DNA of 22,705 bases from Euryarchaeota archaeon UBA181 (GTDB lineage Archaea > Thermoplasmatota > Poseidoniia > Poseidoniales > Thalassarchaeaceae): assembly GCA_002496725.1 (NCBI GenBank), contig DALI01000057.1, positions 1 through 22,705 of the forward strand. The letters run 5' to 3'. Of the stretch, positions 14,984-22,705 are shown one piece after another. The first letter of the stretch is position 1. Every line of letters starts with the position of its first letter. The translations under genes and the position numbers were made by a program. The notes beneath the pieces are model-generated. The model did not search any database. It saw nothing but the letters and a program-made list of their open reading frames with translations, and was not told the origin of the DNA.

Positions 14984-15583
14984 TCAGATTCTTTCTACCA
15001 ATAGGACCTCTCCCATTGTATCTACTACTTGCACTAATCTTCCTGTGCTAATCTCTTGCCGATCATGGGATCTTGCATTGTAAGTACTCAACGATCCGTT
15101 GGTCTCTATCTGGACCTGCCCTACGCCCTCGTGAGGTATTATGAGATATACCTGCCCTTTCGCACCGACGGTATCTTTGATGTCCACATTGCCAGTTGAT
15201 TGCATGGCCATGAAAACCTCAAACAGCTTTGCAGTCCCGTACATTGAGGCGGTTCCAGCTATTCCCCCTGCGGCTACGGCGATGGGGTCTGATCCATCAG
15301 ACTTTAGGACCCATAATCCAGCCAGTCCGAAGAACAACATGAATGCCATTACTCCTTGAAATGTCAAGGCCTTGAATGATGCATCTGAGCTCATGACATC
15401 TATTTCTAATCCAAAAAGACCTTCGAAAACACCCTCGGCGACACCACCAATTAACATCAATACGAACCAAAGCAAGAATAGGATCCCTCCCAGGAGTGCA
15501 GAAATCCCGAAGATCCACTCTAAGCCAGTGGCGTTCCCGAGCCCTACAAGATCGAATAGATTGAAATCATTGATATCCACCAT
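14984..15583 (-). CDS. NfeD/YuaF/YqiJ-like OB-fold membrane partner of flotillin
   Basis: A 199-residue protein with three hydrophobic segments (about 22-46 ISALLGGILFLLWFVLMLIGG, 73-95 and 100-120) and a C-terminal soluble domain from about 137. That domain starts VGAKGQVYLIIPHEGVGQVQI and ends GRLVQVVDTMGEVLLVERI, the pattern of the NfeD/YuaF OB-fold. YuaF-YuaG in Bacillus and YqiJ-YqiK in E. coli are paired the same way, so it is very likely the flotillin partner. ATG 15583 is chosen; AGGCGG lies just upstream. ATGs in the same frame at 15616 and 15607, and a TTG at 15745, would lengthen it. The longest form would overlap the Cys-rich small ORF in another frame and adds Arg/Cys-rich sequence unlike this family. 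Confidence 0.85.
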   Translation of the reverse strand: MVDINDFNLFDLVGLGNATGLEWIFGISALLGGILFLLWFVLMLIGGVAEGVFEGLFGLEIDVMSSDASFKALTFQGVMAFMLFFGLAGLWVLKSDGSDPIAVAAGGIAGTASMYGTAKLFEVFMAMQSTGNVDIKDTVGAKGQVYLIIPHEGVGQVQIETNGSLSTYNARSHDRQEISTGRLVQVVDTMGEVLLVERI

Positions 15584-15633
15584 GAACCGCCTAAGCGTAT
15601 CCGGCATTTGACACATTCGGCTAATTAGGCCCC

Positions 15634-15774
15634 TTAATGGTAGTTGGGAACACCTTCGCAACAGGCCTCGACCACTCTGAAGCACCTCGGGCATTCCATA
15701 TGCTGGCGACGAGGCACCGCATCTCCAATGAAGCCACAAATGCAACTCATAGACTTGCAGTGATCAGAGTCCAT
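15634..15774 (-). CDS. Probable small Cys-rich (zinc-ribbon-like) protein, 46 aa
   Basis: Between the 89-residue membrane protein and the NfeD-like gene lies a short minus-strand frame from ATG 15774 (or ATG 15750, 38 residues) to TAA 15636-15634. From ATG 15774 the product has cysteines at 6, 11, 13, 28, 31, 38 and 39: M-S-C-I-C-G at 9-14, M-E-C-P-R-C-F at 26-32 and E-A-C-C-E-G at 36-41. C-x-C followed by C-x2-C and a C-C pair resembles a small metal-binding ribbon or knuckle. It fills the largest unexplained gap of the gene run. No SD is visible and coding is not proven; the same bases are open in a second frame as an upstream extension of the NfeD-like gene. No family is recognised. Confidence 0.45.
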   Translation of the reverse strand: MDSDHCKSMSCICGFIGDAVPRRQHMECPRCFRVVEACCEGVPNYH

Positions 15775-15819
15775 GATGTTGGATGACCATAAAGGACTTA
15801 TTCTTCTCGGTGGAATCTT

Positions 15820-16089
15820 CTACTTCTTGGCGTTTCTAAGGGCGAGGTATCTCTCTAGAGCCAAAATAGGACCCAATGAAGATCCTGTCAAAACTGCTGT
15901 AACGACTATGTTGAGGCTGCTACTGATGTACTGATCCATTGAGGTATAGACGAATAGGGAAAGTAGTATCATTATGACAGGGATGGCAAATCTCCTCAAG
16001 AAAATCTGGTACCCGCCCATTTGGTCATAAGCTGGATTGTCTATGATTCGATCAATCATTTCTTCCAGACCTGGCTTCTGGGTTGACAT
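15820..16089 (-). CDS. Small two-TM membrane protein, unrecognised
   Basis: An 89-residue protein with a charged N-terminal 30 residues (PGLEEMIDRIIDNPAYDQMG) and two hydrophobic segments at about 33-48 (FAIPVIMILLSLFVYT) and 57-76 (SLNIVVTAVLTGSSLGPILA). It ends in a basic tail, RNAKK. No family or catalytic motif is recognised. Its ATG follows the stop of the next upstream gene by 6 bases, with GAGTTGAT just before it, so it is almost certainly cotranslated with that gene. The pair lies upstream of the NfeD-flotillin genes and may belong to the same membrane complex, a guess from position only. Confidence 0.7.
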   Translation of the reverse strand: MSTQKPGLEEMIDRIIDNPAYDQMGGYQIFLRRFAIPVIMILLSLFVYTSMDQYISSSLNIVVTAVLTGSSLGPILALERYLALRNAKK

Positions 16090-16095
16090 ATCAAC

Positions 16096-16443
16096 TCAGC
16101 CTATTAGCCACGCTAGCGCCCCGAGGAACGTCATTAGAACAGGTATTGCATACCATACCGCCCTTACAGCCCTGGGAGTCTTATCTGCTACATCGATTAT
16201 GGCACCATATTCATCCCTGACGAACTCTGTCTTTTCCATCTTCGAATAAACTTCGGAGAATTCCTTCTCATGACGGGCCAAAAAAATCAGGAAATAGATC
16301 CCTAGCATTAGAGAGCTGCCACCTGTAACGTTAAGCAATATGCTAATCATTTCCAGCAGAGCGCCTGATGAGCCCAATTGTGAGCCAATCAGTAACTGGC
16401 CTATTCCAAGCATAAACCAGAGTAGCGAGTCGACCCTTGCCAT
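16096..16443 (-). CDS. Small three-TM membrane protein, unrecognised
   Basis: A 115-residue protein from ATG 16443; a GTG at 16461 in the same frame would add six residues, and neither has a clear SD. Hydrophobic segments lie at about 5-20 (DSLLWFMLGIGQLLIG), 31-55 (ISILLNVTGGSSLMLGIYFLIFL) and 95-113 (VWYAIPVLMTFLGALAWLI). They are separated by a charged loop (ARHEKEFSEVYSKMEKTEFV) likely to be cytosolic. No homologous family is recognised. It ends 6 bases before the two-TM protein and starts 45 bases after the thioesterase stop. The two small membrane proteins have similar architecture and close spacing, suggesting subunits of one complex. Confidence 0.7.
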   Translation of the reverse strand: MARVDSLLWFMLGIGQLLIGSQLGSSGALLEMISILLNVTGGSSLMLGIYFLIFLARHEKEFSEVYSKMEKTEFVRDEYGAIIDVADKTPRAVRAVWYAIPVLMTFLGALAWLIG

Positions 16444-16488
16444 GAGCACAGGAAGAGGCACTGACTCATCAAGGTGTTCCCGGCAGGA

Positions 16489-16911
16489 TTACTCATCATG
16501 GGCCTTCGGACGAGCTTCCCATATGGCCCAAGTCCCCTTGGCCGTAGCTATCAGATCTCCCTCGGAGTTCTTCATTTCCCCTTCCATGTGAGCCAAATTC
16601 TTCCCTCTTCTCACTATCCATCCCCTAGCGCTTAGAGACATTCCCTCATAGGCTGGCCTGATGTATGAAATTACGATTTCAGCAGTAGCGCACCACTCGT
16701 CCGGGGTTATCATCGAAAGAAGGGCGCCCCCTAGTGCAGTATCCAAGATTGTCGCATGAAGTCCGCCATGAGCTACACCACCAGCGTTTAGATGACTCTC
16801 CAAAACGGTGACTTCGACAACGCACTCTCCTTGACCAATAGATACTGGTTCGAGTCCTATCATCTTGCCGAATCCAGGGAATGTGGGCGGGAACTCTGGC
16901 GCGTCTTCCAT
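16489..16911 (-). CDS. PaaI/YbgC-like hot-dog fold thioesterase
   Basis: A 140-residue single hot-dog domain protein predicted to hydrolyse an acyl- or aryl-CoA thioester in the cytosol. The family motif is clear at about residues 39-62: H-L-N-A-G-G-V-A-H-G-G-L-H-A-T-I-L-D-T-A-L-G-G. The HGG loop and the downstream Asp in I-L-D correspond to the active-site region of PaaI enzymes. The later strands ATAEIVISYIRPAYEG and SARGWIVRRGKNLAHMEGE also match. Length is typical. Substrate cannot be predicted. The gene lies 41 bases after the ABC exporter on the same strand. Confidence 0.9.
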   Translation of the reverse strand: MEDAPEFPPTFPGFGKMIGLEPVSIGQGECVVEVTVLESHLNAGGVAHGGLHATILDTALGGALLSMITPDEWCATAEIVISYIRPAYEGMSLSARGWIVRRGKNLAHMEGEMKNSEGDLIATAKGTWAIWEARPKAHDE

Positions 16912-16952
16912 AGTTTTGCGGGGGCGGCCGGTCTAATGATTGCTGAGGTTAG

Positions 16953-18713
16953 TCACTCTCCTGTCTGAACTGCCCATAGTCTGGAGTATATCCCTCCTTG
17001 TGCGAGGAGGGACTCGTGAGTTCCCTTCTCTGAAATGACCCCTTCGTCAAGTACGGCTATCACGTCTGCGTTTCTTACAGTGGAAAGCCTATGGGCGATG
17101 ATCAAGGTAGTTCTTCCCTTGGAGATTTGAGCTATAGACCTCTTCAACGCGGCCTCTGTCTCATTATCCACATTGCTAGTGGCTTCATCGAGGACCAAAA
17201 CCGGAGCGTCTTTCAGAACTGCCCTAGCTATGGCTATCCTCTGCCTCTGACCTCCAGAAAGACGGTGCCCCCCTTCTCCGATATCCGTCTCCCAGCCATT
17301 TGGAAGAAAGTCAATGAATTCCATGGCCTCGGCGATCTTTGTGGCCTCTTCCACCGACTCGAAAGAAGCATCTGGTTTCCCATATCTGATATTATCAAGA
17401 ACAGAGCCTGGGAAGAGGGTTGTATTCTGACTAACGAGGGAGATTGATCCTCTGAGAGATTTTAGAGTCAGCTCGCTGACTTCGTGACCGTCCAGGGAAA
17501 CTCCTCCCGATTGAGGGTCGTGGAATCTCATCAGTAGTCTGATCAGGGTGGTTTTACCGGAACCCGTGGAGCCAACCAATCCCACAGTTTGTCCGGCTGG
17601 GACCAATAGATCGAGGCCATGGAGGACCTTTTCCCTATTTGGGTAAGAGAATTCTACATCCTTGAAAAGAATCTCGCCATTGACTTCTTGGAGTCGGATA
17701 TCTCCCTCAACTATCCCTACCTCAGTATCAAGGAGATCGAGGACACGCGCGGTAGATGCCATTGCCCTCTGGTACAGGTCAAAGGTCTCACCTAGTCTTG
17801 TCAGAGGCCAAAGAAGCCTTTGAGTGATGAAGACTATGACCGAATACGCACCAAGGCTGATACTTCCTTCGAGAGCCATCCACCCCCCTACCAACATGTT
17901 AGCTGAGAATGCGAAAAGAATTGCCATTCTTATTATCGGGACGAATGATGCAGATAATCTGATTGCCTCCCTATTGGCCTCCCTGTAGGACTCTGAGGCC
18001 CTACTGACCCTCTCTGCCTCTCTATCCTCTGCTGTGAACGATTTGATAGTGGTGATTCCCTGTAAGTTATTGTTCAGGAGCGCATTCAAATCTGCAACCT
18101 GCGACCTCACCTTGGAGTACCTTACACCGATTCTTCTCTGATAAATGAATGATCCAGCAACAATTACAGGAATTGGCACTATTGCCCATAAAGCTACTTC
18201 TGGAGCTACTGAAAACATAATTCCGCCTACCACTATTATGGTAGTTGCTACTTGGAGAAGATCTGTTGCCCCTTGGTCCAAAAATCTCTCAAGCTGATTT
18301 ACATCATCATTCATTATCGCCATTAGGCCCCCGGTGGACTGTTCCGAGAACCACTGCATCTCAAGTTCTTGAATGTGAGAGTAAGCTGACATTCTGAGTT
18401 CATGCTGAGCGGTCTGTGCGAGGTTTCTCCAAAGAACTGAGTAGAAGTATTGGAAAAGAGACTCAAGAACCCATATCACCACAGTGATTCCAGTTAGGAT
18501 GTAAAGTTGCAGATAGACATCTTCGTACCCTAGGTTAGCTAGGAATGAGTTCTCCCTGGATGAGACTACATCGATTGCCATTCCAATAAGAACTGGCGGG
18601 GCGAGATCCCAAACTTTGTTTAGGATAGAGCATAATGAGGCCAGAATTACGGTCGACCTGTGATCTTCTAATTGTGAAAGAAGCCTAGATAGCGGATGCC
18701 TGACTTCTGACAT
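16953..18713 (-). CDS. MsbA-type ABC exporter (fused membrane and ATPase domains)
   Basis: A 586-residue half-transporter that works as a homodimer in the cytoplasmic membrane. Residues 1-320 form the six-helix type I exporter domain, with hydrophobic segments around STVILASLCSILNKVW, YILTGITVVIWVLESLF, LLQVATTIIVVGGIMFSV and ALWAIVPIPVIVAGSFIY. The ATPase domain has Walker A GSTGSGKTT (about 381-389), the Q-loop SLVSQNTTLFPGSVLDNI, signature LSGGQRQR (about 483-490), Walker B VLVLDEAT and the H-loop IIAHRLSTVRNAD. All catalytic residues are present. Substrate is unknown; lipids, drugs and peptides are typical. ATG 18713 is chosen. The frame runs back to 18812, but that stretch overlaps the upstream lipoprotein gene and precedes no exporter-like sequence. 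Confidence 0.94.
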   Translation of the reverse strand: MSEVRHPLSRLLSQLEDHRSTVILASLCSILNKVWDLAPPVLIGMAIDVVSSRENSFLANLGYEDVYLQLYILTGITVVIWVLESLFQYFYSVLWRNLAQTAQHELRMSAYSHIQELEMQWFSEQSTGGLMAIMNDDVNQLERFLDQGATDLLQVATTIIVVGGIMFSVAPEVALWAIVPIPVIVAGSFIYQRRIGVRYSKVRSQVADLNALLNNNLQGITTIKSFTAEDREAERVSRASESYREANREAIRLSASFVPIIRMAILFAFSANMLVGGWMALEGSISLGAYSVIVFITQRLLWPLTRLGETFDLYQRAMASTARVLDLLDTEVGIVEGDIRLQEVNGEILFKDVEFSYPNREKVLHGLDLLVPAGQTVGLVGSTGSGKTTLIRLLMRFHDPQSGGVSLDGHEVSELTLKSLRGSISLVSQNTTLFPGSVLDNIRYGKPDASFESVEEATKIAEAMEFIDFLPNGWETDIGEGGHRLSGGQRQRIAIARAVLKDAPVLVLDEATSNVDNETEAALKRSIAQISKGRTTLIIAHRLSTVRNADVIAVLDEGVISEKGTHESLLAQGGIYSRLWAVQTGE

Positions 18714-18753
18714 GACCTTGCCCCTACTGTTGGAAGTATGAATATGCCGAGGG

Positions 18754-19821
18754 TCAGGAAGAGGACAAGGGGCCGCCGGTCCATGAATTGGCCCATAAGT
18801 CAAAAGCGGCAATTGTGGGATTTCCAGTTGAATTGGTCCTTACAGCATAAAGATCTCCTGCCGAGACCAGATTATCCAAATCTCGATCTGCCCATTCAAA
18901 TTCCCACCATTGTCCCTCTGGTGTCGTGACGTTGGAATAGTTTGAGTCCATCCTCAGGATCGCCACCGTAACAGCTTCGCTATCATTACTCGAAAGACCT
19001 CTGATCTCAATTTCTCCAGGTAGTGACTCAGAAAGAAGATCTGCTGGAACTTCTCCAGCCCAGACAGATACCCCCTCATACTTTATTGGTTCCTTGAATG
19101 GGTCAAAACCGATTGGCGCTCGAGTCATGCCTTGGTCAATCTGTAAGTCGACATCATCCCCAACCCTTACTGTAAGGATAAAATTCTCCTCTTCTCCAGA
19201 ATACGTCTCGATAGATGTAATGTAGGGGGGCTGGCCTCTCAACTCGACTACTATGGAATGTGTGGAATTAGAAGACGTAGCAACTTGTTGATTGGAATCT
19301 TCGTCTCCTGTAATTCTCCACTCTAGATTGGAGATAGTAGTAGTATCGAATCCGAAAGGCGGCACATCATCAGAACTAACTGATGGAGAAACTAGGGCGA
19401 ATTCAACGAATGGATCAACATAGTGAGGAGAGGCATCTCTTCCCTCGAACCAGACATTACCCACCCTGATATTAGTTATTGGCCCCCCATCTATTACTTG
19501 GTTGTTATAGGAATAAGTACCAATGGTCACCCTTTTGGAAATTGACCTCAGTTCCTTCGTATCATCCTTGGAGACGCTCCAATGAATTTCTCCGAATATT
19601 CCTTGGATGGTTGATGTTGATGTTGTCTCTATTGTCATACGATCGAAAACTGAGGCATAGATCAGGGCATTGAATGAATTGTCGCCGGATAGGATTTCAT
19701 TCAGATTATCTGAGGTCAAAGGAAAACACCCTTCCTCGGGACATTCTTGTTCCTGACTGTTCAAGCAACCTGACATCCCAGAAAGTAGGAGAAGGAAGAC
19801 TACTGTCCCAGTGCGTACCAT
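18754..19821 (-). CDS. Secreted lipoprotein of unknown function
   Basis: A 355-residue protein with a lipoprotein signal: a short basic start (M-V-R-T), a hydrophobic core VVFLLLL, then lipobox S-G-M-S-G-C with lipidated Cys19. The mature part starts LNSQEQECPEEGCF and is rich in Ser, Thr, Asp and Glu, with few basic residues, as expected outside the cell of a marine organism. N-x-S/T sequons are frequent. The remainder is predicted beta-rich (for example HSIVVELRGQPPYITSIETY) with no recognised domain. ATG 19821 is chosen because it places the signal peptide at the N-terminus; an in-frame TTG at 19860 would put 13 residues before it. It precedes the ABC exporter by 40 bases. Confidence 0.8.
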   Translation of the reverse strand: MVRTGTVVFLLLLSGMSGCLNSQEQECPEEGCFPLTSDNLNEILSGDNSFNALIYASVFDRMTIETTSTSTIQGIFGEIHWSVSKDDTKELRSISKRVTIGTYSYNNQVIDGGPITNIRVGNVWFEGRDASPHYVDPFVEFALVSPSVSSDDVPPFGFDTTTISNLEWRITGDEDSNQQVATSSNSTHSIVVELRGQPPYITSIETYSGEEENFILTVRVGDDVDLQIDQGMTRAPIGFDPFKEPIKYEGVSVWAGEVPADLLSESLPGEIEIRGLSSNDSEAVTVAILRMDSNYSNVTTPEGQWWEFEWADRDLDNLVSAGDLYAVRTNSTGNPTIAAFDLWANSWTGGPLSSS

Positions 19822-19892
19822 ATGCTGATGGGAGTGGATTACATAGATGAGGGTATGCAAATGCGGTCAGAAGGAAGTGATAAGTCATGCGA

Positions 19893-19908
19893 GCCCCCTA
19901 TATGGGGC
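19893..19908. promoter_or_regulatory. Palindrome around a TATA-like core between divergent genes
   Basis: GCCCC (19893-19897) and GGGGC (19904-19908) flank CTATAT in the 121-base gap between the lipoprotein gene and the NAD kinase. The core is about 40 bases upstream of the NAD kinase ATG, suitable for a TATA box with a short leader. The flanking arms could be an operator. The rest of the gap shows no ORF or RNA gene. Confidence 0.4.
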
Positions 19909-19942
19909 GTTGTAGTGGGAGGTACAGTAGGGGCGTGATTCC

Positions 19943-20833
19943 ATGAGTACGAATATCCTAGTCGTTTACAAGAAGAACTTCGAGGAGGTTCATGATATGG
20001 CGCTTGCAACGGTCAAGAGCTCTCTTGATCGTCTTGTATCCGAGAATATAGTCCGTGTCGATTATACTGCAAGGGAGACAGTGCGTAGAGCAGATTTTGA
20101 TGGTCCCGATCTAGTGATTGTCTTGGGAGGAGATGGCACTCTCACTTCGATTGCACATTCTGTAGATGACGAGACTCCCATCATGGGAGTTAACAGCCAC
20201 CCTAGGATGAATGACTCTGATGGCTCTTATGGATTCTACATGGGTAGTGATCCGGATAACTTTGAGGAGGATATCCGTACTGTAGTCAGTGGTGGTGCAA
20301 TTGTAAATGTACTACCAAGACTCCAAGCAGAGATAGTGACAACCAGCGGGAATAGAATTAGGACAGATCCTGCACTCAATGACCTCCTCGTAGCCAATAC
20401 TCACCAATACCAACCTTCCAAGTACAACATCCAGATATCGAGCGATGTTTCAAAGGAACCGATTAATATCGCTCAGCAATCCTCTGGGTGTCTTTTCTCG
20501 ACTTTCTTGGGACAGGGGGCATGGTTCAGGCATGTAGCTAATATTGAGGGCACCACATTTCCACTGGAGGAAATAGATGACCACTACCTATTCGTAGCGA
20601 GGGACCTCCCTAGAGGGGACAGGAGGGATGATGGATCTTATTGGTCATGGACGGATAAGCCCACTTTAATGACCAGTGACATGCACCGGGGCTACGTCGT
20701 AGCTGATGGTTGGGACGAGTTTCACTTCACCAGGGGCGCTACGGTCAGCGTCGACTTGGACGGGCCGAAGCTAAAACTACTGACATTCAGGAGCACTATC
20801 TATGACAGGGTTGCCAAATGGATTCACGCTTGA
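19943..20833 (+). CDS. nadK: NAD kinase, NADK2-like
   Basis: Phosphorylates NAD to NADP. The 296-residue protein has the kinase motif VIVLGGDGTLTSIAHSV (58-74; GGDG at 62-65) and the second conserved element as ALNDLLVANT (144-152). The next segment, GVNSHPRMNDSDGSYGF (82-98), matches the 'GVN-x-P-x-R-S-x-G' pattern of mitochondrial NADK2. So do QQSSGCLFSTFLGQGAWFRH (178-197) and the C-terminal YVVADGWDEFHFTRGATVSV. In ordinary prokaryotic NAD kinases these positions read differently, for example GDGxxxSTPTGSTAY. The GTGS loop is replaced by F-L-G-Q-G. Activity is therefore probable but its substrate preference is uncertain. ATG 19943 has no strong SD. Its stop lies one base from the stop of the convergent ATPase gene. 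Confidence 0.88.
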   Translation: MSTNILVVYKKNFEEVHDMALATVKSSLDRLVSENIVRVDYTARETVRRADFDGPDLVIVLGGDGTLTSIAHSVDDETPIMGVNSHPRMNDSDGSYGFYMGSDPDNFEEDIRTVVSGGAIVNVLPRLQAEIVTTSGNRIRTDPALNDLLVANTHQYQPSKYNIQISSDVSKEPINIAQQSSGCLFSTFLGQGAWFRHVANIEGTTFPLEEIDDHYLFVARDLPRGDRRDDGSYWSWTDKPTLMTSDMHRGYVVADGWDEFHFTRGATVSVDLDGPKLKLLTFRSTIYDRVAKWIHA

Positions 20834-20834
20834 G

Positions 20835-21580
<746 letters not shown>

Positions 21581-21584
<4 letters not shown>

Positions 21585-22705
21585 GCTACTTCTCCTCCTC
21601 CTTCCTTAACCAATCCAAGGCTCCTCTCCACGTTCATGGAGACCCTGGAAAGGTAGAATGCGAAAACCCAGAATATTAGAGCTGTGAAGTAAACTGGCTC
21701 TAGGAAGTCACCTAGGAACCTCAAATCAGTATTTGCCATTGTCTTGGCTATTCTGAAGAAGTCGATAATCTCGATAATGAATAGTAGGGTGGTGTCCTTC
21801 CAGAGACCTATGAAAACACTGACGATAGATGGCAGTGTGGTCCTGACAGCATTCGGTAGCTCGACTTGTAGCTTGATCTGCATCGGACTCAGCCCTAGTG
21901 CAAGGGCGGCTTCCTTCTGCCCGCTATCCACGGCTTGAAGTCCCCCTCTGATCACTTCAGCTATGTAACATCCACCAAAGAGGCTGAATATAGCCATCAT
22001 TCTGACTATGTTGTCAAAGTCCTCAGGATTAGTGAAAAGTGGATCAGCGACATCTGGTAAAAGGTACATGGCGAAGTACAGCCAACAGATTAGAGGGCCG
22101 GATCTGACTACCTCGATAACCGTAATTCCTGGCCACTTGAGGATAGGCAAGTCACTCTGCCTCGAGAATGCCAGAAATACCCCGATTGCGAACCCTAGAA
22201 CACAGCCTGCAGCCGCGACTACCAAGTTGATTAGTAACCCGCCCCATCTAGCAGGGGGAACTCCATCCCGAGTAATGAGCTCTAATTGAGACTCGAGAAT
22301 ACCAAATCCAGTTAGGGCGCCAGCGACATCCTTGATGAATTCTGGAGGATCGAGGAGTACGATTGTCAGAAAGAACGTGGAAACCGCCATTAACCCAATA
22401 TTCTTCTTGGCACGGTTTACCTTGTACTCTTCGACGCGTTTGGAGTAAATTCTCATAGTTGCGAAGCATACTAATGATAACACAATAGCTAGAACGAGTC
22501 TGAGAATGACTCTATCAATGTTGTAGTTTGCCTCAATAGGGTTTCCTGCGAATAGCAGCACCACTGCAGAGACTATTCCAAATCCAACTAGGAATGATCG
22601 GATAGATGTTTTAGATGCCCCATAGGCGGCCCCTCCCAATGCCCAAACGAGGAAGATTATTGGCCATATCCTCCAATTCTCGGAAACTAAGTAGTCCTGT
22701 GTCAT
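21581..22705 (-). CDS. Polar amino-acid ABC importer, permease subunit (AapM-like)
   Basis: Membrane channel partner of the preceding ATPase. The 374 visible residues have extra N-terminal hydrophobic segments (around WPIIFLVWALGGAAYG, FLVGFGIVSAVVLLFAG, LRLVLAIVLSLVCFATM and IGLMAVSTFFLTIVLL). A HisM/GlnP-type core follows with LLINLVVAAAGCVLGFAIGVFLAFSR and the EAA loop IRGGLQAVDSGQKEAALALGL through VELPNAVRTTLP. The long form resembles AapM. An ATG sits at the window edge (22705-22703); the true start may be this one or outside. A second permease and a periplasmic-type binding protein would be expected further right. Confidence 0.92.

Noticed and set aside
15584..15745. 54-residue N-terminal extension of the NfeD-like protein from TTG 15745
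   Set aside because: The sequence is Arg/Cys/Trp-rich and unlike the family; a start near 15583 puts the first membrane segment at the usual position. ATGs at 15616 and 15607 remain possible.
18714..18812. 33-residue extension of the ABC exporter
   Set aside because: It runs into the lipoprotein coding region and precedes no exporter-like sequence; ATG 18713 fits the family start.

Overview
The window looks like a piece of an archaeal chromosome, most likely a marine Thermoplasmatota-type euryarchaeote (Marine Group II/Poseidoniales-like). This is inferred from gene content. An archaeal-only tRNA C56 2'-O-methyltransferase (Trm56), a class I lysyl-tRNA synthetase and a PyrE-like regulator with an N-terminal helix-turn-helix sit beside many bacterial-type genes: carA/carB, folP, an RsuA-type pseudouridine synthase, a flotillin with an NfeD-like partner, an MsbA-type ABC exporter and a polar amino-acid ABC importer. 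Coding density is very high. No tRNA, rRNA, CRISPR array, insertion sequence or prophage was recognised.

Layout. (1) Bases 1-4023, plus strand: a tight run of a 5'-truncated PyrE-like regulator, lysK, a DUF2071 protein, a DCC-family (DUF393) protein and a pseudouridine synthase. (2) Bases 10031-4040, minus strand: unknown membrane protein, Trm56, carA, carB; carA and carB overlap by one base. (3) Bases 10081-12085, plus strand: folP and a TraB/PrgY-family membrane protein, divergent from group 2 across 49 bases. (4) Bases 19821-12162, minus strand: lipoprotein, ABC exporter, PaaI-type thioesterase, two small membrane proteins, a probable 46-residue Cys-rich protein not annotated by usual length cut-offs, an NfeD/YuaF-like protein, flotillin, and acetyl-CoA acetyltransferase, ending in a hairpin plus T-tract. 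(5) Bases 19943-20833, plus strand: an unusual NAD kinase that resembles mitochondrial NADK2 more than the usual prokaryotic enzyme. (6) Bases 22705-20835, minus strand: permease and ATPase of an amino-acid importer, running off the right edge.

How the genes fit together. Groups 1-3 are mostly housekeeping: translation and tRNA/rRNA modification, carbamoyl phosphate for pyrimidines and arginine, and folate. Group 4 is membrane-themed. A flotillin scaffold with its usual NfeD-like partner is followed by the thiolase that makes acetoacetyl-CoA, the entry to the mevalonate route to archaeal isoprenoid lipids, and is preceded by small membrane proteins, a hot-dog thioesterase and an ABC exporter. 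This is the best candidate here for an undescribed functional module, though the link is only by gene order.
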